NCBI GenBank assembly: GCA_030407315.1 | Contig: JALQPE010000320.1 | Coordinates: 62,001 to 126,000, forward strand | Reading direction: 5' to 3' | Length of the DNA stretch: 64,000 bases | Origin: Asparagopsis taxiformis | Lineage: Eukaryota; Rhodophyta; Florideophyceae; Bonnemaisoniales; Bonnemaisoniaceae | Part shown: positions 40,000 through 51,320 of the stretch, one piece after another | Layout of the letters: each line of letters begins with the position of its first letter | How positions within the stretch are numbered: the stretch's first letter is position 1 | The notes under the pieces: model-generated | The model's database searches: none | Told to the model about the DNA's origin: nothing | Seen by the model: only the letters and a program-made list of their open reading frames with translations | Made by a program: the position numbers and the translations under genes

Positions 40000-40848
40000 T
40001 CATTGCAATCCTGTATCTGGAGGAACTACAGTTTCTTGATTAGATGGTGCATGCGCAGTCGTCTCGGCGGGTGCGTTGGAACCGGAAAGACCGGTTTGAA
40101 CCATGAGATTTTGTATTCCACCAGTGAAAGCACGAAAACCGGAATTGACGGTTTCATTCTCACGAGCGCGTTCAGCCAGCTGCCCTGTCTTCTCGGAAAT
40201 CTGTAGTGTGCTATCAACTTGTTGGGCGACATTCTTTGTTTGGTTGGCGACTGCCGATGCCACTGCTGTAGCTTGTGCTTTTCCGGTCTCAGCAGCATTG
40301 AGAAGGCTGTTTCGAACATGCCACTTATCGTCCAGATCTACGGCAAATTCTCGTGTCTTTTGACCAGCTAGTGCCATCTGATCCTTGGCAGTCTTAAGCA
40401 CACCTGTTTCGGTGGCATTGTCGATCATCTTCGTAGCCTTTTGCATCTCAGCCGCCACTGCGCTTCCGACGCCGGAGAAAAGGTCCCCGAAAGCAGAAAA
40501 TCCTCCGCCTAGAACGCCTTGATTCGATACAGGTGGAGGGTTGGGTGCGCGGTTGAAATCGAAATTGTCCGGGACGGGTGTGATGATGACAGGTTGATCT
40601 TCAATCGATGATTCGCTCATCATGATAGCGGTGCGGCGGGCGGGTTCTTCAACGAAAATGACAACGGCTTCGAGTGTGGGCTCGGATGCAGATGATGCCG
40701 GTTCCACCGCTCGCAGGCGATGCTCCTCAATTGGGCCGCAAAATGAGAAGAATTGTTCAATAGCGGTTGGCGTAGCTACATGGCTGATATTTCGCACGAG
40801 GACGGAACGGGACAAAGCCTCTGGGGGAGGGAATGGGGCACTTGCCAT
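40000..40848 (-). CDS. RRM protein similar to plant BPA1/VIP1-type ACD11-binding partners
   Basis: The ATG at 40848 gives 282 residues; the frame extends upstream only to a TTG. An RRM fold lies at about residues 13-95, with RNP-like strands SVLVRNIS and LEAVVIFVEE. The linker is Pro/Gly-rich. From about 125 to 250 there is a long amphipathic helical region rich in Ala, Lys, Gln and Thr. This order of a single RRM followed by a helical tail resembles plant BPA1-type proteins that bind the lipid-transfer protein ACD11. The RNP aromatic residues are poorly kept, so protein binding rather than RNA binding is plausible. Confidence 0.7.
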   Translation of the reverse strand: MASAPFPPPEALSRSVLVRNISHVATPTAIEQFFSFCGPIEEHRLRAVEPASSASEPTLEAVVIFVEEPARRTAIMMSESSIEDQPVIITPVPDNFDFNRAPNPPPVSNQGVLGGGFSAFGDLFSGVGSAVAAEMQKATKMIDNATETGVLKTAKDQMALAGQKTREFAVDLDDKWHVRNSLLNAAETGKAQATAVASAVANQTKNVAQQVDSTLQISEKTGQLAERARENETVNSGFRAFTGGIQNLMVQTGLSGSNAPAETTAHAPSNQETVVPPDTGLQ

Positions 40849-41044
40849 GGTGGAAAAGCACAGGTGGGGGAGTTGCAAGGTGGAGCGATGGGTAGGAATG
40901 TGATGCGATGTTCCGTTAAATTGTTCTTACAAAGGTGCTCAGGAATTATTATTCAAAGGTCTAAAAAACGGAACAATTGGGCGTTTTCAAATGACCTCTC
41001 ATTACGCAAAGGTTCTCTAACCATGACGTCACTTTTTGCCTCTC

Positions 41045-42331
41045 TTACGAAGAATACAATGATCCGAATCCCACCAGTCCAGAGTCACTAGCATACGCAA
41101 ACATATCTGCTCTCGAGTGTGCACTCACAGAATTCACACCAAGATCAGATTGTTGTGCGACCAATCTTACATCACTTGGATTAATAGTAGCTCTCCAGAA
41201 CTCTCCACTATCACACCACGCTTCAGCAGCGCTTCCAATTCCTCCGCGTGCAGCCGCTGCAGCAAAATCCATCAACCCTACCTTGCCATCCTCTCCACAA
41301 CACAGCAATAGACCTGGTTTTGACGATGTCACAACACCCAAGTCCCACATCGGTCCACTGTGAAGCACCACTCGTGAAAGAGGCATATCATCGGTGCCAC
41401 GCCGATCCCAAATGGACAGTTCACCGTCGCGCATTCCCGCGAGCACAAAATGCGGCTGCATTGCGTCCGCAGTCACACAACACGCCACTGAGCCGTCTAT
41501 TGGATTCTTCAACGACATTTCACATGCTCGCGTTTGTGCCACAGTGCGAGTATCCCATACGCTCACGCCACCTCCGCCGCTTGCTGCGAAAATTTCATTT
41601 CCACTTTCTGGATCGACGGAAGCTGCATCGTGAAAACCAACTGGATCGCACTGTTCTACTTCAATCAGCGGCTTCTGCGCGAGTCCATCCACAACACACA
41701 AGCTCCCATTTGCTCCGACTGCTGCAACGCAGTTTCTTGATAATGCCGCCAAACCTGTCACTGCTTCGTACTTGCCACCGCGTTTTGGTAATCTGGCAAG
41801 ATCCTGCAGTTCTTCATCTTCAATTTCCCAGTTATCACTATTTAAACTCCGAACGGTCCCATCTGAAGATCCGGCGAAAAGTAAGTTTTCATTTGCTGAT
41901 GTCGTTATCGTTAAAACCTTTCCTGGATGCGGCATTTCACGAACAACATGGCTCTTCACACTACCTTGCTCTGATGTGACGGCATGCAAAGAAATATGGT
42001 CACACAAAGATCCGCCATCACTGGTCCCAACAGCTGCCACAGCCTGCCGTCCGCTTATAGACAGCCAGCGAACAGTACTTAAAGGTGCTCCAGAAAATGC
42101 AAACGCGTTTTGAGACGAAGTTGGTTCATGCTTCAAATTGGCAAGAAGCAATTGCTCCTGAGCATGGCTAGGTCTAGAGGCTGGTTGGAAGTCTGGAGCA
42201 TATCGTTCGCGTGAGAAAGTGAGTGGACTCGGTGCTTGTTTCGCTTTTTCGGCCGGCGTGACAGGAGTTGTTTGCTGCTGTTGTGCGCCACGTCGAGCTG
42301 ATCGCGGAACTGTGCGCCGGTAGCCGTGCAT
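41045..42331 (-). CDS. NUP43: WD40 protein similar to nucleoporin Nup43
   Basis: The ATG at 42331 gives 428 residues; earlier codons open on TTG. A 70-residue Arg/Gln/Pro-rich N-terminus precedes a seven-bladed WD40 propeller. Recognisable blades include LLFAGSSDGTVRSL, AASGGGGVSVWDTR, VLAGMRDGELSIWDRR and LLCCGEDGKVGLMD. The final blade, LGVNSVSAHSRADMFAYASDSGLVGF, aligns with the Nup43 ending (SVNTLDV...CGTDAEAI). Nup43 belongs to the Nup107-160 Y-complex of the nuclear pore scaffold. WD40 proteins are easily confused, so the assignment rests on the last three blades. It is divergent from the YEATS gene, 253 bases away. Confidence 0.75.
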   Translation of the reverse strand: MHGYRRTVPRSARRGAQQQQTTPVTPAEKAKQAPSPLTFSRERYAPDFQPASRPSHAQEQLLLANLKHEPTSSQNAFAFSGAPLSTVRWLSISGRQAVAAVGTSDGGSLCDHISLHAVTSEQGSVKSHVVREMPHPGKVLTITTSANENLLFAGSSDGTVRSLNSDNWEIEDEELQDLARLPKRGGKYEAVTGLAALSRNCVAAVGANGSLCVVDGLAQKPLIEVEQCDPVGFHDAASVDPESGNEIFAASGGGGVSVWDTRTVAQTRACEMSLKNPIDGSVACCVTADAMQPHFVLAGMRDGELSIWDRRGTDDMPLSRVVLHSGPMWDLGVVTSSKPGLLLCCGEDGKVGLMDFAAAAARGGIGSAAEAWCDSGEFWRATINPSDVRLVAQQSDLGVNSVSAHSRADMFAYASDSGLVGFGSLYSS

Positions 42332-42584
42332 TTCCAAGACGTCAACCTCGATCAACGAGACATAAGTTGTGCTTCTGCCTCGATTTTGAAAGAATGCTCA
42401 ATGCAACGCATGAAACGGTTTTTTGATCCACCAAACAAATTTGCTCATTTTTCAAATCCACTGCGCAGCGTCACGGTGGTAGGTTACAGCCCTTTAACTA
42501 CTGGCTGCCAATTCCAAGTTTCTCGTCATCATGTGCTACTCCTCCTATTCTTGTACCACGCTGTGACACTAGTCGCTTCACAAT

Positions 42585-43229
42585 ATGAAACGCGTTAGAG
42601 GCACAGTGCTGCATGTGCCCGTTGTTCATGGCAGCTATGCTGTTCATCTTGGTGCTCGTGGCACTGAGACTAGAAGTCACAGATGGACGGTATATTTGCG
42701 ACCCGTTGATATCGTTGACATTTCCCATTTCATTAAGCATGTAGAGTTTGTCCTCCACGAATCTTTCGACCCGCAGACTCGTCGTGTGGTCGATATGCCA
42801 TTTGAGATCAGTGAATATGGCTGGGGAGAGTTCGACATTGTCATTCGCGTATTTTTCCAGGATGCAACCGAGAAAGTTGTAGAATTCTTTCACCCGCTTC
42901 GCCTGTTCGCAGAAAATAGTAGCGAGCCGTCCAAAAAACCGGTTGTCAGTGAGTTCTACGATGAAATCGTTTTTCAAGACCCATCCGAAAAGCTGCTCAA
43001 ATGCCTGAAAACTACACCTCATGGTCAAGGAATAAAGTTTAAGGGTTCAGTCCTTGCGCCCTACTACAAGGACTTTTCCAACGCAGAGAGCACAGCCCTG
43101 AAAAAAATAGAAGAGGCTCGAAAACGAGTTCGCGAAGAGACCATCAAGAAACAAGAGCGTTATGAAGAATTAGAAGCGGAGAGAGCCGCCTTGAACCGAG
43201 AAATCAATTTGATCAGTCGTGGTTCTTGA
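42585..43229 (+). CDS. YEATS-domain protein (GAS41/Yaf9 type)
   Basis: This 214-residue protein begins with a YEATS domain at about residues 10-135, including SHRWTVYLRPVD, VEFVLHESFDP and YGWGEFDIVIRVFF, the aromatic-lined pocket that reads acylated or unmodified histone H3 lysines. The C-terminus, about 160-210, is a charged coiled coil (KKIEEARKRVREETIKKQERYEELEAERAAL). The small size and C-terminal coil match GAS41/YEATS4 and Yaf9, shared subunits of the SWR1/NuA4 chromatin complexes, rather than the larger ENL/AF9. TAF14 is an alternative. It is a single exon. Confidence 0.93.
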   Translation: MKRVRGTVLHVPVVHGSYAVHLGARGTETRSHRWTVYLRPVDIVDISHFIKHVEFVLHESFDPQTRRVVDMPFEISEYGWGEFDIVIRVFFQDATEKVVEFFHPLRLFAENSSEPSKKPVVSEFYDEIVFQDPSEKLLKCLKTTPHGQGIKFKGSVLAPYYKDFSNAESTALKKIEEARKRVREETIKKQERYEELEAERAALNREINLISRGS

Positions 43230-43337
43230 CAACTCCCTAAACTCGTATAGCCCTTTACTTCTTGAACATGCGAATGCGCAATATACAATCAAGTTTACTT
43301 TACCCACCGTTCCACACCAATAGATGTACTCCCTATT

Positions 43338-44871
43338 TCAACCAAGCAGAGCTCCTACATTAGTTCCATCGGGATCAACCTTGCTTGCATCAACTTCCTC
43401 CTCGCTTTCTTCCCCTTCATGCTCGTTTTCATGCACATCATTGTGCTCACTCTTTCTACGTTTCCTCCCTCTCTTATTAGGGACAAACTGTGTAATCTCG
43501 CCAGCATGGTACTTCCACCAACATTCTCGTGCTGTTCGGTTGCACAGAGGTACTGGTCCTGGTTGACACAGTTTGCACTCGTAAGTTGTCTTGGCTCGAC
43601 ATACCCAACAGCGGCCTCGCGGCCTACGTTGTGCGCTGGCCTTGACATCACCAATGAACGAAGCCTCATGAAGATCAAAAGTTGTGCTCACGGCCCGTCG
43701 CTGCGGGTCTTCTACCACCGGTACCATGGCATGTGTCGGAACCAACGTGTCTGGATCGCCAACCTTCTTGGGATGACCAAGACCCGGTACAGTGACTGAA
43801 GCTGGACCTACGCCTATACGTGGAGTAGTGAAAGCAGTGTGCAGAGGTCCCCGTCTTTCACTTCCAACGTGTGCTGCACTACCATCGAATGAAAATAGAG
43901 CAGTGTATAGGTCTGGACGACGATCGCGATAGATCCCCCATTGAGTGCGAGCTGTTCGCATGTCATCCAAATTGTACGTGTGCAGTAGAACGGTTTCTTG
44001 ATGGCGGCCAGCATCAGACACAATTGCACCAGTGTGGTCAGTCATAAAGGATGAACCATAGAATGTGATCGAAATATCGGTTGTAATGGCCAATTCTTTT
44101 CCGACACGGTTGGCGGCGATGACAGGGATCATGTTTGCAGCAGAATGACCCTGCATGCAACGCTGCCACTGGGCACATGTATCCATGGCTGGATCTTGTG
44201 GCTCGGAACCGATGGCTGTTGGATATAACAATAATTCTGCGCCTTGAAGAGCCATACAGCGAGCGGCTTCCGGAAACCATTGATCCCAGCAAATGCCGAC
44301 TCCAATTGTAGCGAAACGAGTCTTGAAAGTTCGGAATCCAGTATCACCTGGACTAAAGTAGTATTTTTCTTGATAACCTGGGCCGTCCGGAATATGCGAC
44401 TTTCGGTAAATTCCTAGCTGAGTGCCGTCGGCGTCAATAACTACTATAGAGTTAAAGTAAGCATTACTGATGAGGAAGACGGAATGAAATATGTAAGTAG
44501 GCGGGTATTGGAGGAAGGGTTTGAAATGGGGAGGCGGAAACATACTTTGCGCGTTCGTAGAAGCTAATGGGAAGTACGACATTGAGCTCTCTAGCGAGAC
44601 TTTGGAAGCGGAAAATATATGATTTGTCATCCTCCATTGACACGGCGAGGCGAATGCAGTCCATCTGGTCAATAGGGAAGTAGAGCGAGGCGAAAAGCTC
44701 TTGCAACAAAATAATATTAGCTCCTTTGCGAGCAGCATCGCGAATGAGAGCATCGGCTCGACGGCAGTTGGCATCGACATCGCCGGTGCAACTGAATTGG
44801 ACAGAAGCAACGGTTATAACGCGCGGCGCGGCGGCGACGACCACGGCCGCTGCGGCCGCAGCGTTCGCCAT
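43338..44871 (-). CDS. N-carbamoylputrescine amidase fused to a piggyBac-type zinc ribbon, two exons
   Basis: Exon 1 is 44546-44871 and exon 2 is 43338-44466, separated by a 79-base intron (GTATG donor, CATCAG acceptor, phase 2). The product has 484 residues. Residues 16-300 are a nitrilase-fold amidase matching plant CPA, which converts N-carbamoylputrescine to putrescine. The triad is Glu58 (LLQELF), Lys131 (YRKSHIPDG) and Cys168 (GICWDQWFPEA). Plant CPA stops near 300. Here 180 further residues stay in frame: a linker, then a cysteine cluster at 395, 398, 406, 409, 417 and 424 with His429, in the order of the piggyBac transposase C-terminal zinc ribbon. A basic patch (KRGRKRRK) and an acidic tail follow. 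The ATG at 44871 is in an Ala-rich leader; an upstream non-ATG extension is Ser/Arg-rich. Confidence 0.88.
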
Positions 44872-45183
44872 GAGGCGCGGGCGCGCGAAGGGCGAGCGCA
44901 GAGAAGCGATGGTTGTGGGGAGTGTGCTCGAGAAAAGTGCTTGCACGCAATGAGGATTTCGGCCCCGATGAGTCCGTGGGTTCGGCCGCGGTCCCTGTGT
45001 CCAGAGGGTCCGAGCCCGACCTCACGATCGGTCTTAACGTGCACGCTTCGAGCTGGACCGCAGCGCTTTGCTGCACTCCAAGTAGTGTGTTTCACGCGGT
45101 AGTAGCTCGACGCCCCCGTCTACTAATTACTTTTTCAATTCTTCAATTACTCTCTTTATTCACATTACACATAACTCAACCGC
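44872..45183. other. GC-rich spacer between the amidase and RPB2
   Basis: 312 bases between two minus-strand genes. The left part is GC-rich and stays open in the amidase frame without an ATG. No tRNA-like cloverleaf was found despite short runs such as GGGTTCGGCC. Confidence 0.4.
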
Positions 45184-48100
45184 TCACTTGTGATTAGACT
45201 CTTGCTTGACCATGATTCGCGGCGCCACTGCCATTGACATTAGTTCCTGGAACAACAGCTTGCACGCGTAGGGAATGTAGATCTGGCTGATTTCCGTCTT
45301 GTTATTACAACTGCGACATTGGAACACGTTCTTCCGCAAATCCGCAATTGCGATTAAACCACACCTATCGCACACATGAACTCGCGACTTGTCGCTCATT
45401 TCCATCAATCGCTCTTGAATAAAATTCGCCCTGTTCAAACATCACACACAAACACAAATACAGTTAGGTTACGACTTTCTACACTCGCTCGCGTACCACA
45501 CTCTTGCAAACCTACCCTCCATGCGAAATCAGACAATCTCGCTCCATTTCTCCAAATCGCAAACCTCCGCCACGTGCACGACCTTCGAGCGGCTGGTGTG
45601 TAAGCATCGTCACCGGACCAGTTGCTCGCGAATGAATCTTGTCATCAACCATATGCTTCAATCGCTGATAGTAAGTGGGTCCAAGGAAAATTTGCGCCTC
45701 GAGCGGTCTCCCAGTATGCCCATTGTGCATCAATTCCCACCCATGCGGCTGATACCCATTCTCTAAAAGCTTCTGTGCTATATCTTCTACTGTTACCTCT
45801 GTAAAAGGCGTTGCATCTCCCTCCGTTGCCCGTATTGACGACACCTTCCCCTGAAGACACTCAATAAGTTGCCCAATCGTCATTCGGGATGGAATTGCAT
45901 GTGGATTTACAATGATATCGGGAATGATTCCCTCGGATGTAAACGGCATGTCCTCTTGGCGATACGTGATTCCAACTGTACCCTTCTGACCATGCCGAGA
46001 CGAAAACTTGTCTCCTATCTGTGGTTTTCTGATGGATCGCAGTCGCACTTTCACAAAACGCGCTCCTTCTTCATTCGTTGCCAACAAAACTTTGTCGACT
46101 ACACCAGACTCGGTCGACTTGGCTCCCTGCGATAAGTCCTTCTTCGTTTTCGCTCCAGCAAGCATGGCGAACGACGGTGCGTTGTCACCAGCAGTTTCAT
46201 CTTGTGGTGTTGGGTCCAGCGGTGAAACCTTACCCACTAGAATATCATTCCCAGCAATTCTAGTTCCCTCACATACAAGCCCATCACTATCTAGTTTGTC
46301 ATACGAACCCGGTTTCATTCCAACACAATGGTGCCGATCCGGAACTTCAAAACGTTCTTGAACTCCAGCTAGATGTCGTTTTTCCTCGTCACGGAAACTT
46401 CTAAAGTAGACAGACCTGAAAAGACCCCTATCAATGCCTGATTGAGACATGATAACGGAATCTTCCTGATTGTACCCAGAATAGCACGCAATAGCCACAC
46501 ATGCATTAATTCCAGAGGGCAGAGCACGAAACTTGAGATGCTCCATTGCCCGTGTACACACAAGTGGCTTTTGGGGGTAGTACAGCACATGCGCTTGTGT
46601 ATCCATCCTTAAACTAAAGTTGGTGATGTACACACCCATTGCTTGTTTTCCCATAGCAGATTGATACGTATTACGAGGACTCTGGTTGTGATCCGGAAAT
46701 GGAATAATGGATCCACACACTCCCAAAATCATTGCAGGATGAATCTCGCAATGCGTATACACTGCTGAATGGTTCTTCTTTTTCAGGTCACTCATGAGCA
46801 TGGCAATCATGATAGTTTCCTCCTCTTCACAATCAACATACTCGATAAGGTTCAACGACAGTAACGACTTGAAACCAAACATTGATTCGTCATCATCATA
46901 ACCTGTCGGACCTGCGTCTGCTTCCAAAGCTGGAATATGTTTCTTCCTGATTTTCAATCTTGGTTGGCGCCAACCATCCATGTTTGCCAATGAATCCTGC
47001 TCAACAATAAACAGCGGACGGCATATGCGTCCGGCATCGGTATAAATGCGGAGCTCTCTGCGTTGGTGATCCATAACAATGGATACCTCATATGTAATGT
47101 CACCCTTTCGTCGCAAACCGCGAAGCGTGTCTGCAAGACTATCCGCTTTGTGATGAATCCCAACCCATGCACCATTAACAAACACTTTAGTGGACTTGGA
47201 AACTTGACCGGGACTAATTTCCATCAAATTATGTGTGCTCCATTCCTCAAGAAACAGTTGAACTGGACGTGAAAGTGACCCTACTGAGATGTACGCCATC
47301 AATGCCAGGTTCTTGACCAGGCCACATGCCTGGCCTTCTGGAGTCTCAGCTGGACAAATCATTCCCCAATGCGTATTATGAAGCTGCCGTGGTTTCGCAA
47401 GTTTTCCTTCGCGCCCAATCGGAGAATTGAGTCTCCGAAGATGGGATAGTGATGATGCAAAAGTGAGCCTATTCAATACCTGAGACACGCCAGTTTTTGT
47501 TGCTGCACCCCCAGATGCATTCCAGTTTCCAGTAGCTAGAGCATATTTCAATCCATTCGTGATGATGGACGACTTCACAACCGATGCCAGATCTACTTCT
47601 CCCCCTGCATTCACAATGCGCTTAGCATTTGCTTTAACATCCTTCATGAGCTTGCGAAGCTGTTGCCGAAAAAGTCCAGCCATCAATGGACCCGCAAGGT
47701 CTAGGCGCTTATTCCCGTAGTGATCACGGTCATCTTCAGGCTGTCTTTTCAGAGCCACCTGAAGCATTTTGTTCACCATGTATCCTAGGTAGTATCCTTT
47801 CTTCAGTTCAGATTCGGGTTCAGTGCTAATATGGGGTAGAAACTCGAGCTGAAGAATGTCCTTCGCATATTTGATTCGGCGATCGCGAGAAACCGCAACA
47901 GTTTGGCCACGTTTCCCAATGAAATCTAACGCAACATCTTGCTCCTGGATGACTTGAGCTTCCTCAATCGATGGCATCAGGGCGGTCATGAGCTCATCAT
48001 CTGAAAAGTCATAGCATATATGACTCATAACCTCTTTATCATTTTGGAAACCAAGTGCTCGGAAGACAACGACGATCGGGATGTCCTGGCGAATCTGTGG

Positions 48101-49100
48101 TAATGTACACACAATTGTCTGCCCTGCAATGTTGCCTTTTCCACCACTACGAGCCAAAAGCTTCACTTGCAATGTCGTGGCTGGTCGATTGCTCACATCC
48201 GCCACAGATCGGACCTCAGCAATGTGTGAGAACTTCGACGGTTGGGACTTGATGAATACAAAAACATGGTTTGCGGACATTCGTTCCTGTGCAAGCAAAA
48301 CTTTCTCGGAACCATTAATAATAAAATACCCGCCTTGGTCGACATGGCATTCACCATTCTGGTTGAAGTCAACATCTGTTTTGCAACCATCCAGGAGACA
48401 GTATTTCGAGCGAAGCATTAACGGAACGCGCCCTATGAAAACCTGTTTACCGGGATCCGTTGTAACTTCCTCCTCTCCGATCTCTGGATCGATCATGCGG
48501 ACTTCGCTCTTCGTGATTTCACAATACAACGGTGCCGCGTACGTCAAATTTCTCAGGCGAGCTTGATTTGGATATAGCAGCTCTGTTTCCCCAGTAGACT
48601 CCTGGAAAATCGGCCGCCCCATACGCAATTGGCCAAAGTTGATGACAACTTTACGAGATTCATCCCCCTCTTCTTGACCAGGGAGATGTTGGTCTTCGAA
48701 AATGAGTTCAATATCTGGAGATTGGTCAACCAAGTCCTGCAATCACATTTGAGATGAGTATGGAAGCATACTGGTAGTGAGTAGGGGCGTTATGAATGAA
48801 AGTGCAATGAATGGAGCTTACGCAAGAAAGCTGCAGAAATCAAGGCTAATACGACGCACGCACAAACAAAATGGGAAGAGGAGTTCGTACCTGCATTGTA
48901 TTTGTCATGAACACGTCAAAAGAGTCGAGCTGTTGGCCAACAAGGCCCCTTTCACGAAAATGCGATGATATAACGGTCCACGCATCTTCTTCAGTGATAG
49001 GTCCGTTGTCGCCATCCTCGTCAAGGTCGTCGTCGTCAAAGATGACTTCTTCATTAGGAACCTTCACATCGAAGTCATCGTCGATATAGCCATCATCCAT
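45184..49100 (-). CDS. RPB2: RNA polymerase II second-largest subunit RPB2, three exons
   Basis: Exon 1 is 48891-49100, exon 2 is 45516-48736 and exon 3 is 45184-45430. The introns are 154 bases (GTACG/TTGCAG, phase 0) and 85 bases (GTAGGT/AACAG, phase 2). The product has 1,225 residues, as usual for RPB2. Landmarks include [78 protein letters not shown] hybrid-binding residues ([23 protein letters not shown]) and [21 protein letters not shown]. Exon 3 supplies the C-terminal zinc site ([11 protein letters not shown] and [10 protein letters not shown]) and the anchor [13 protein letters not shown]. The acidic N-terminus is typical of RPB2 and argues against RPA2 or RPC2. Confidence 0.98.
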
Positions 49101-49724
49101 GACTCGTCGCAGTACGTTTGAAACCTGTGTAGGCAGATGTCTGGAGTGTGCGTGCGCAAATCGCGAAACGGAAGCAGATTCAAGCGCTAGCGAATCGGTA
49201 TTTTGAAAGCTTCAGAGACCAACAGAGGCTGATTGTTCACTCTCAAGCAATTCACACTAGACTCGCAAATGATGGTGATGAACGCACCAGGGTGCGATGA
49301 TTGGAGAGCAACGAACGGGCCAACGGTGAAGACGTCGCCGCAACGCTGCCTATACTCGCAGGTCTTCGCTTCCCAACGAGGAGTCAAGAAGCTTGCGCAA
49401 CACGTTGGTGGAGCGAAATGAGCTGGAGAAAGAAACAAATTCGTTACACCGCCGACGCCTTGCGAAAGTTGATCTTCGAGAAAGTGCCCATTTTCCTCAC
49501 ACAATATATGTGTAGTGCACGGCCACGACACAAACCAGCAGTGCGCTGCTATCCGTAAATTTTTCAAATTTTCAACATAGTGATCAACTCAGTATTTTGC
49601 CAAGTTTCCCGCCAGAGGTGATTCGAGTACAGATCATCCCGAAAGGCCCCGTTTAGTATTCCTTGCTCAACGACTGCCATACTCTTCCCCAACTTTGCAT
49701 TCGGCAAGCGAGCCGAGCACGCTC
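49101..49724. other. divergent spacer of RPB2 and the BAF60 homologue
   Basis: 624 bases between diverging starts. Short open frames on both strands lack ATG starts or domains. No CACGTG motif and no tRNA was seen. It is probably a bidirectional promoter. Confidence 0.4.
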
Positions 49725-51320
49725 ATGGATAACCCTGCTTTAAGGCAAAGTATAAGCGGTGTTCCTCTAAATGAGAGAGATGTTGGCAGGGCGGCGGCTG
49801 AATTTCTGGCGTCATCGACCGAAAGGCGCAAGCGTGGGCGCGTTCCAACGGTGAATGGATCGACTCTAGACCCGCCGAGAAAAAAATTGGAAATGGGTGG
49901 TCCACGTCATGTCGATGTTTCTGCTGCGCGAAAATCTGCAATTGCTCTAATGCGCGAGTCGCCTTCATACAAGCAACTCGTGGAAATGGAAGAGCGACTG
50001 GATCTGGCAATAATGCGCAAGCAACAAGACATGAAAGAAGCTCTTAAATCACAATACCAAACGGAATCCCGTGTGTTTCGTCTATACTTATTTAACACTT
50101 ACAGATCGCAACCGGAAGGGGCTGGAGTGACAGAGGAAGACGTACCCTCATGGTCACTAAGAATTCAAGGACAGCTTCTTCCGAAAGGCGAGGAACCGGC
50201 AAGTTCTGTACAGAAAACGCCGGCAGAGGCAGCAAACGCACAAGCACCACAGCAAATGAGAACGATAGATGAAGCTAATAGCAGTGCGCAGGTTGCTCCA
50301 ATATCCTCCACTGTTGCTTCTGGACATGCAGGTACAACTGCCGCAGCTCCGGCGCCTGGAATAACAGGTACAAACACAGGAGCGACATCGCAGCATATAG
50401 CAAGCCACGGAGAATCTCAAAGCATTCTGGCTGGTCCTCCGCCCAAATGTTCGGACATTTTCAAAAGGATTGTCATCGAATTGGACAAAGAGTTGTATCC
50501 TGAAAATAACTTGATCGAGTGGAAGAGGAATGACAAGGAGCCTTCCTCAGACGGATTTGAAATTTCACGTGCAGGATCGACGGAATTTTCAGCCAAGATC
50601 TTTTTGTATGTGGATCAAAAACCAGAGAGGTACAGACTTTCCTACGCTTTATCTCGGTTGCTAGCGGTTCGAACTGATACACGTTCTGGGATTTTTTCGG
50701 CAGTGTGGCAATATGTTCGGAAAATGCGGCTACAATGTGTTGATGATCGAACAGCGGTTCGTCTGGATGATGGTTTGAAGACCCTGCTCGGTCCTGCGAA
50801 TGCTGCCGTTGAAGTGTTGAAGCTACAGCAACTGTTCTCGGTAGTGAAGAGCCATATGGGCCCTCCTGAGCCTCTCATGATTGAGTATCAGGTTCGGCTT
50901 TCAGGAGATGTTGTGGACAATCAAGACTGCTACGATATCCAAGTCGACGTGCAGGATACTACGCTTGAGGAATCGGCAAGAAAATCTGGCCTATTTGGGT
51001 TAAGTTTCCCATCTTCAGCAAACTTCAAGATATTGAATGAGAAACACTTGGAAGCGCTGGAAAAGATTGCTCAGCACAAGAAGCGACGGGAATACTTTGA
51101 AGGGTTCTGCTCGAACCCTGTTCAATTCATCAATCATTTGATCCTGAGCCAAACGAGGGACCTGAAGGTTCTTGGTGGAAGTACTGGGCGAAATCCAGAA
51201 GAGGAGCGTCGGGCATCATTTTACCAGCAGCAATGGGTGCATGAAGCGGTTCCTCGATATCTATTGCGAAAAGCGATCGCAGATACGGCTGAAGATACTC
51301 TTGAAAGTGGGCTCAAGTAG
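49725..51320 (+). CDS. SWI/SNF complex subunit of the BAF60/SMARCD (Swp73) family
   Basis: The ATG at 49725 gives 531 residues; ten earlier codons open on TTG. The layout follows SMARCD: a Ser/Arg-rich N-terminus with RKRGR near residue 37, a helical region with QLVEMEERLDLAIMRKQQD and the short strand RVFRLYLFNTY, then the SWIB/MDM2 domain at about 297-358 (YRLSYALSRLLAVRTDTRSGIFSAVWQYVRKM). The C-terminal half is helical (HKKRREYFEGFCSNPVQFINHLILSQTRDLK). Between about 145 and 235 there is a low-complexity Ala/Thr/Gln/Gly insertion that animal BAF60 proteins lack. It is a core chromatin-remodelling subunit and is single-exon. Confidence 0.93.
   Translation: MDNPALRQSISGVPLNERDVGRAAAEFLASSTERRKRGRVPTVNGSTLDPPRKKLEMGGPRHVDVSAARKSAIALMRESPSYKQLVEMEERLDLAIMRKQQDMKEALKSQYQTESRVFRLYLFNTYRSQPEGAGVTEEDVPSWSLRIQGQLLPKGEEPASSVQKTPAEAANAQAPQQMRTIDEANSSAQVAPISSTVASGHAGTTAAAPAPGITGTNTGATSQHIASHGESQSILAGPPPKCSDIFKRIVIELDKELYPENNLIEWKRNDKEPSSDGFEISRAGSTEFSAKIFLYVDQKPERYRLSYALSRLLAVRTDTRSGIFSAVWQYVRKMRLQCVDDRTAVRLDDGLKTLLGPANAAVEVLKLQQLFSVVKSHMGPPEPLMIEYQVRLSGDVVDNQDCYDIQVDVQDTTLEESARKSGLFGLSFPSSANFKILNEKHLEALEKIAQHKKRREYFEGFCSNPVQFINHLILSQTRDLKVLGGSTGRNPEEERRASFYQQQWVHEAVPRYLLRKAIADTAEDTLESGLK

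Noticed and set aside
43503..43619. A whole piggyBac transposon at the amidase C-terminus
   Set aside because: Only the zinc-ribbon-like segment is present; no DDE core, terminal repeats or TTAA flanks were found.
44960..45060. Possible tRNA near GGGTTCGGCC
   Set aside because: No acceptor or anticodon stems could be paired around it.
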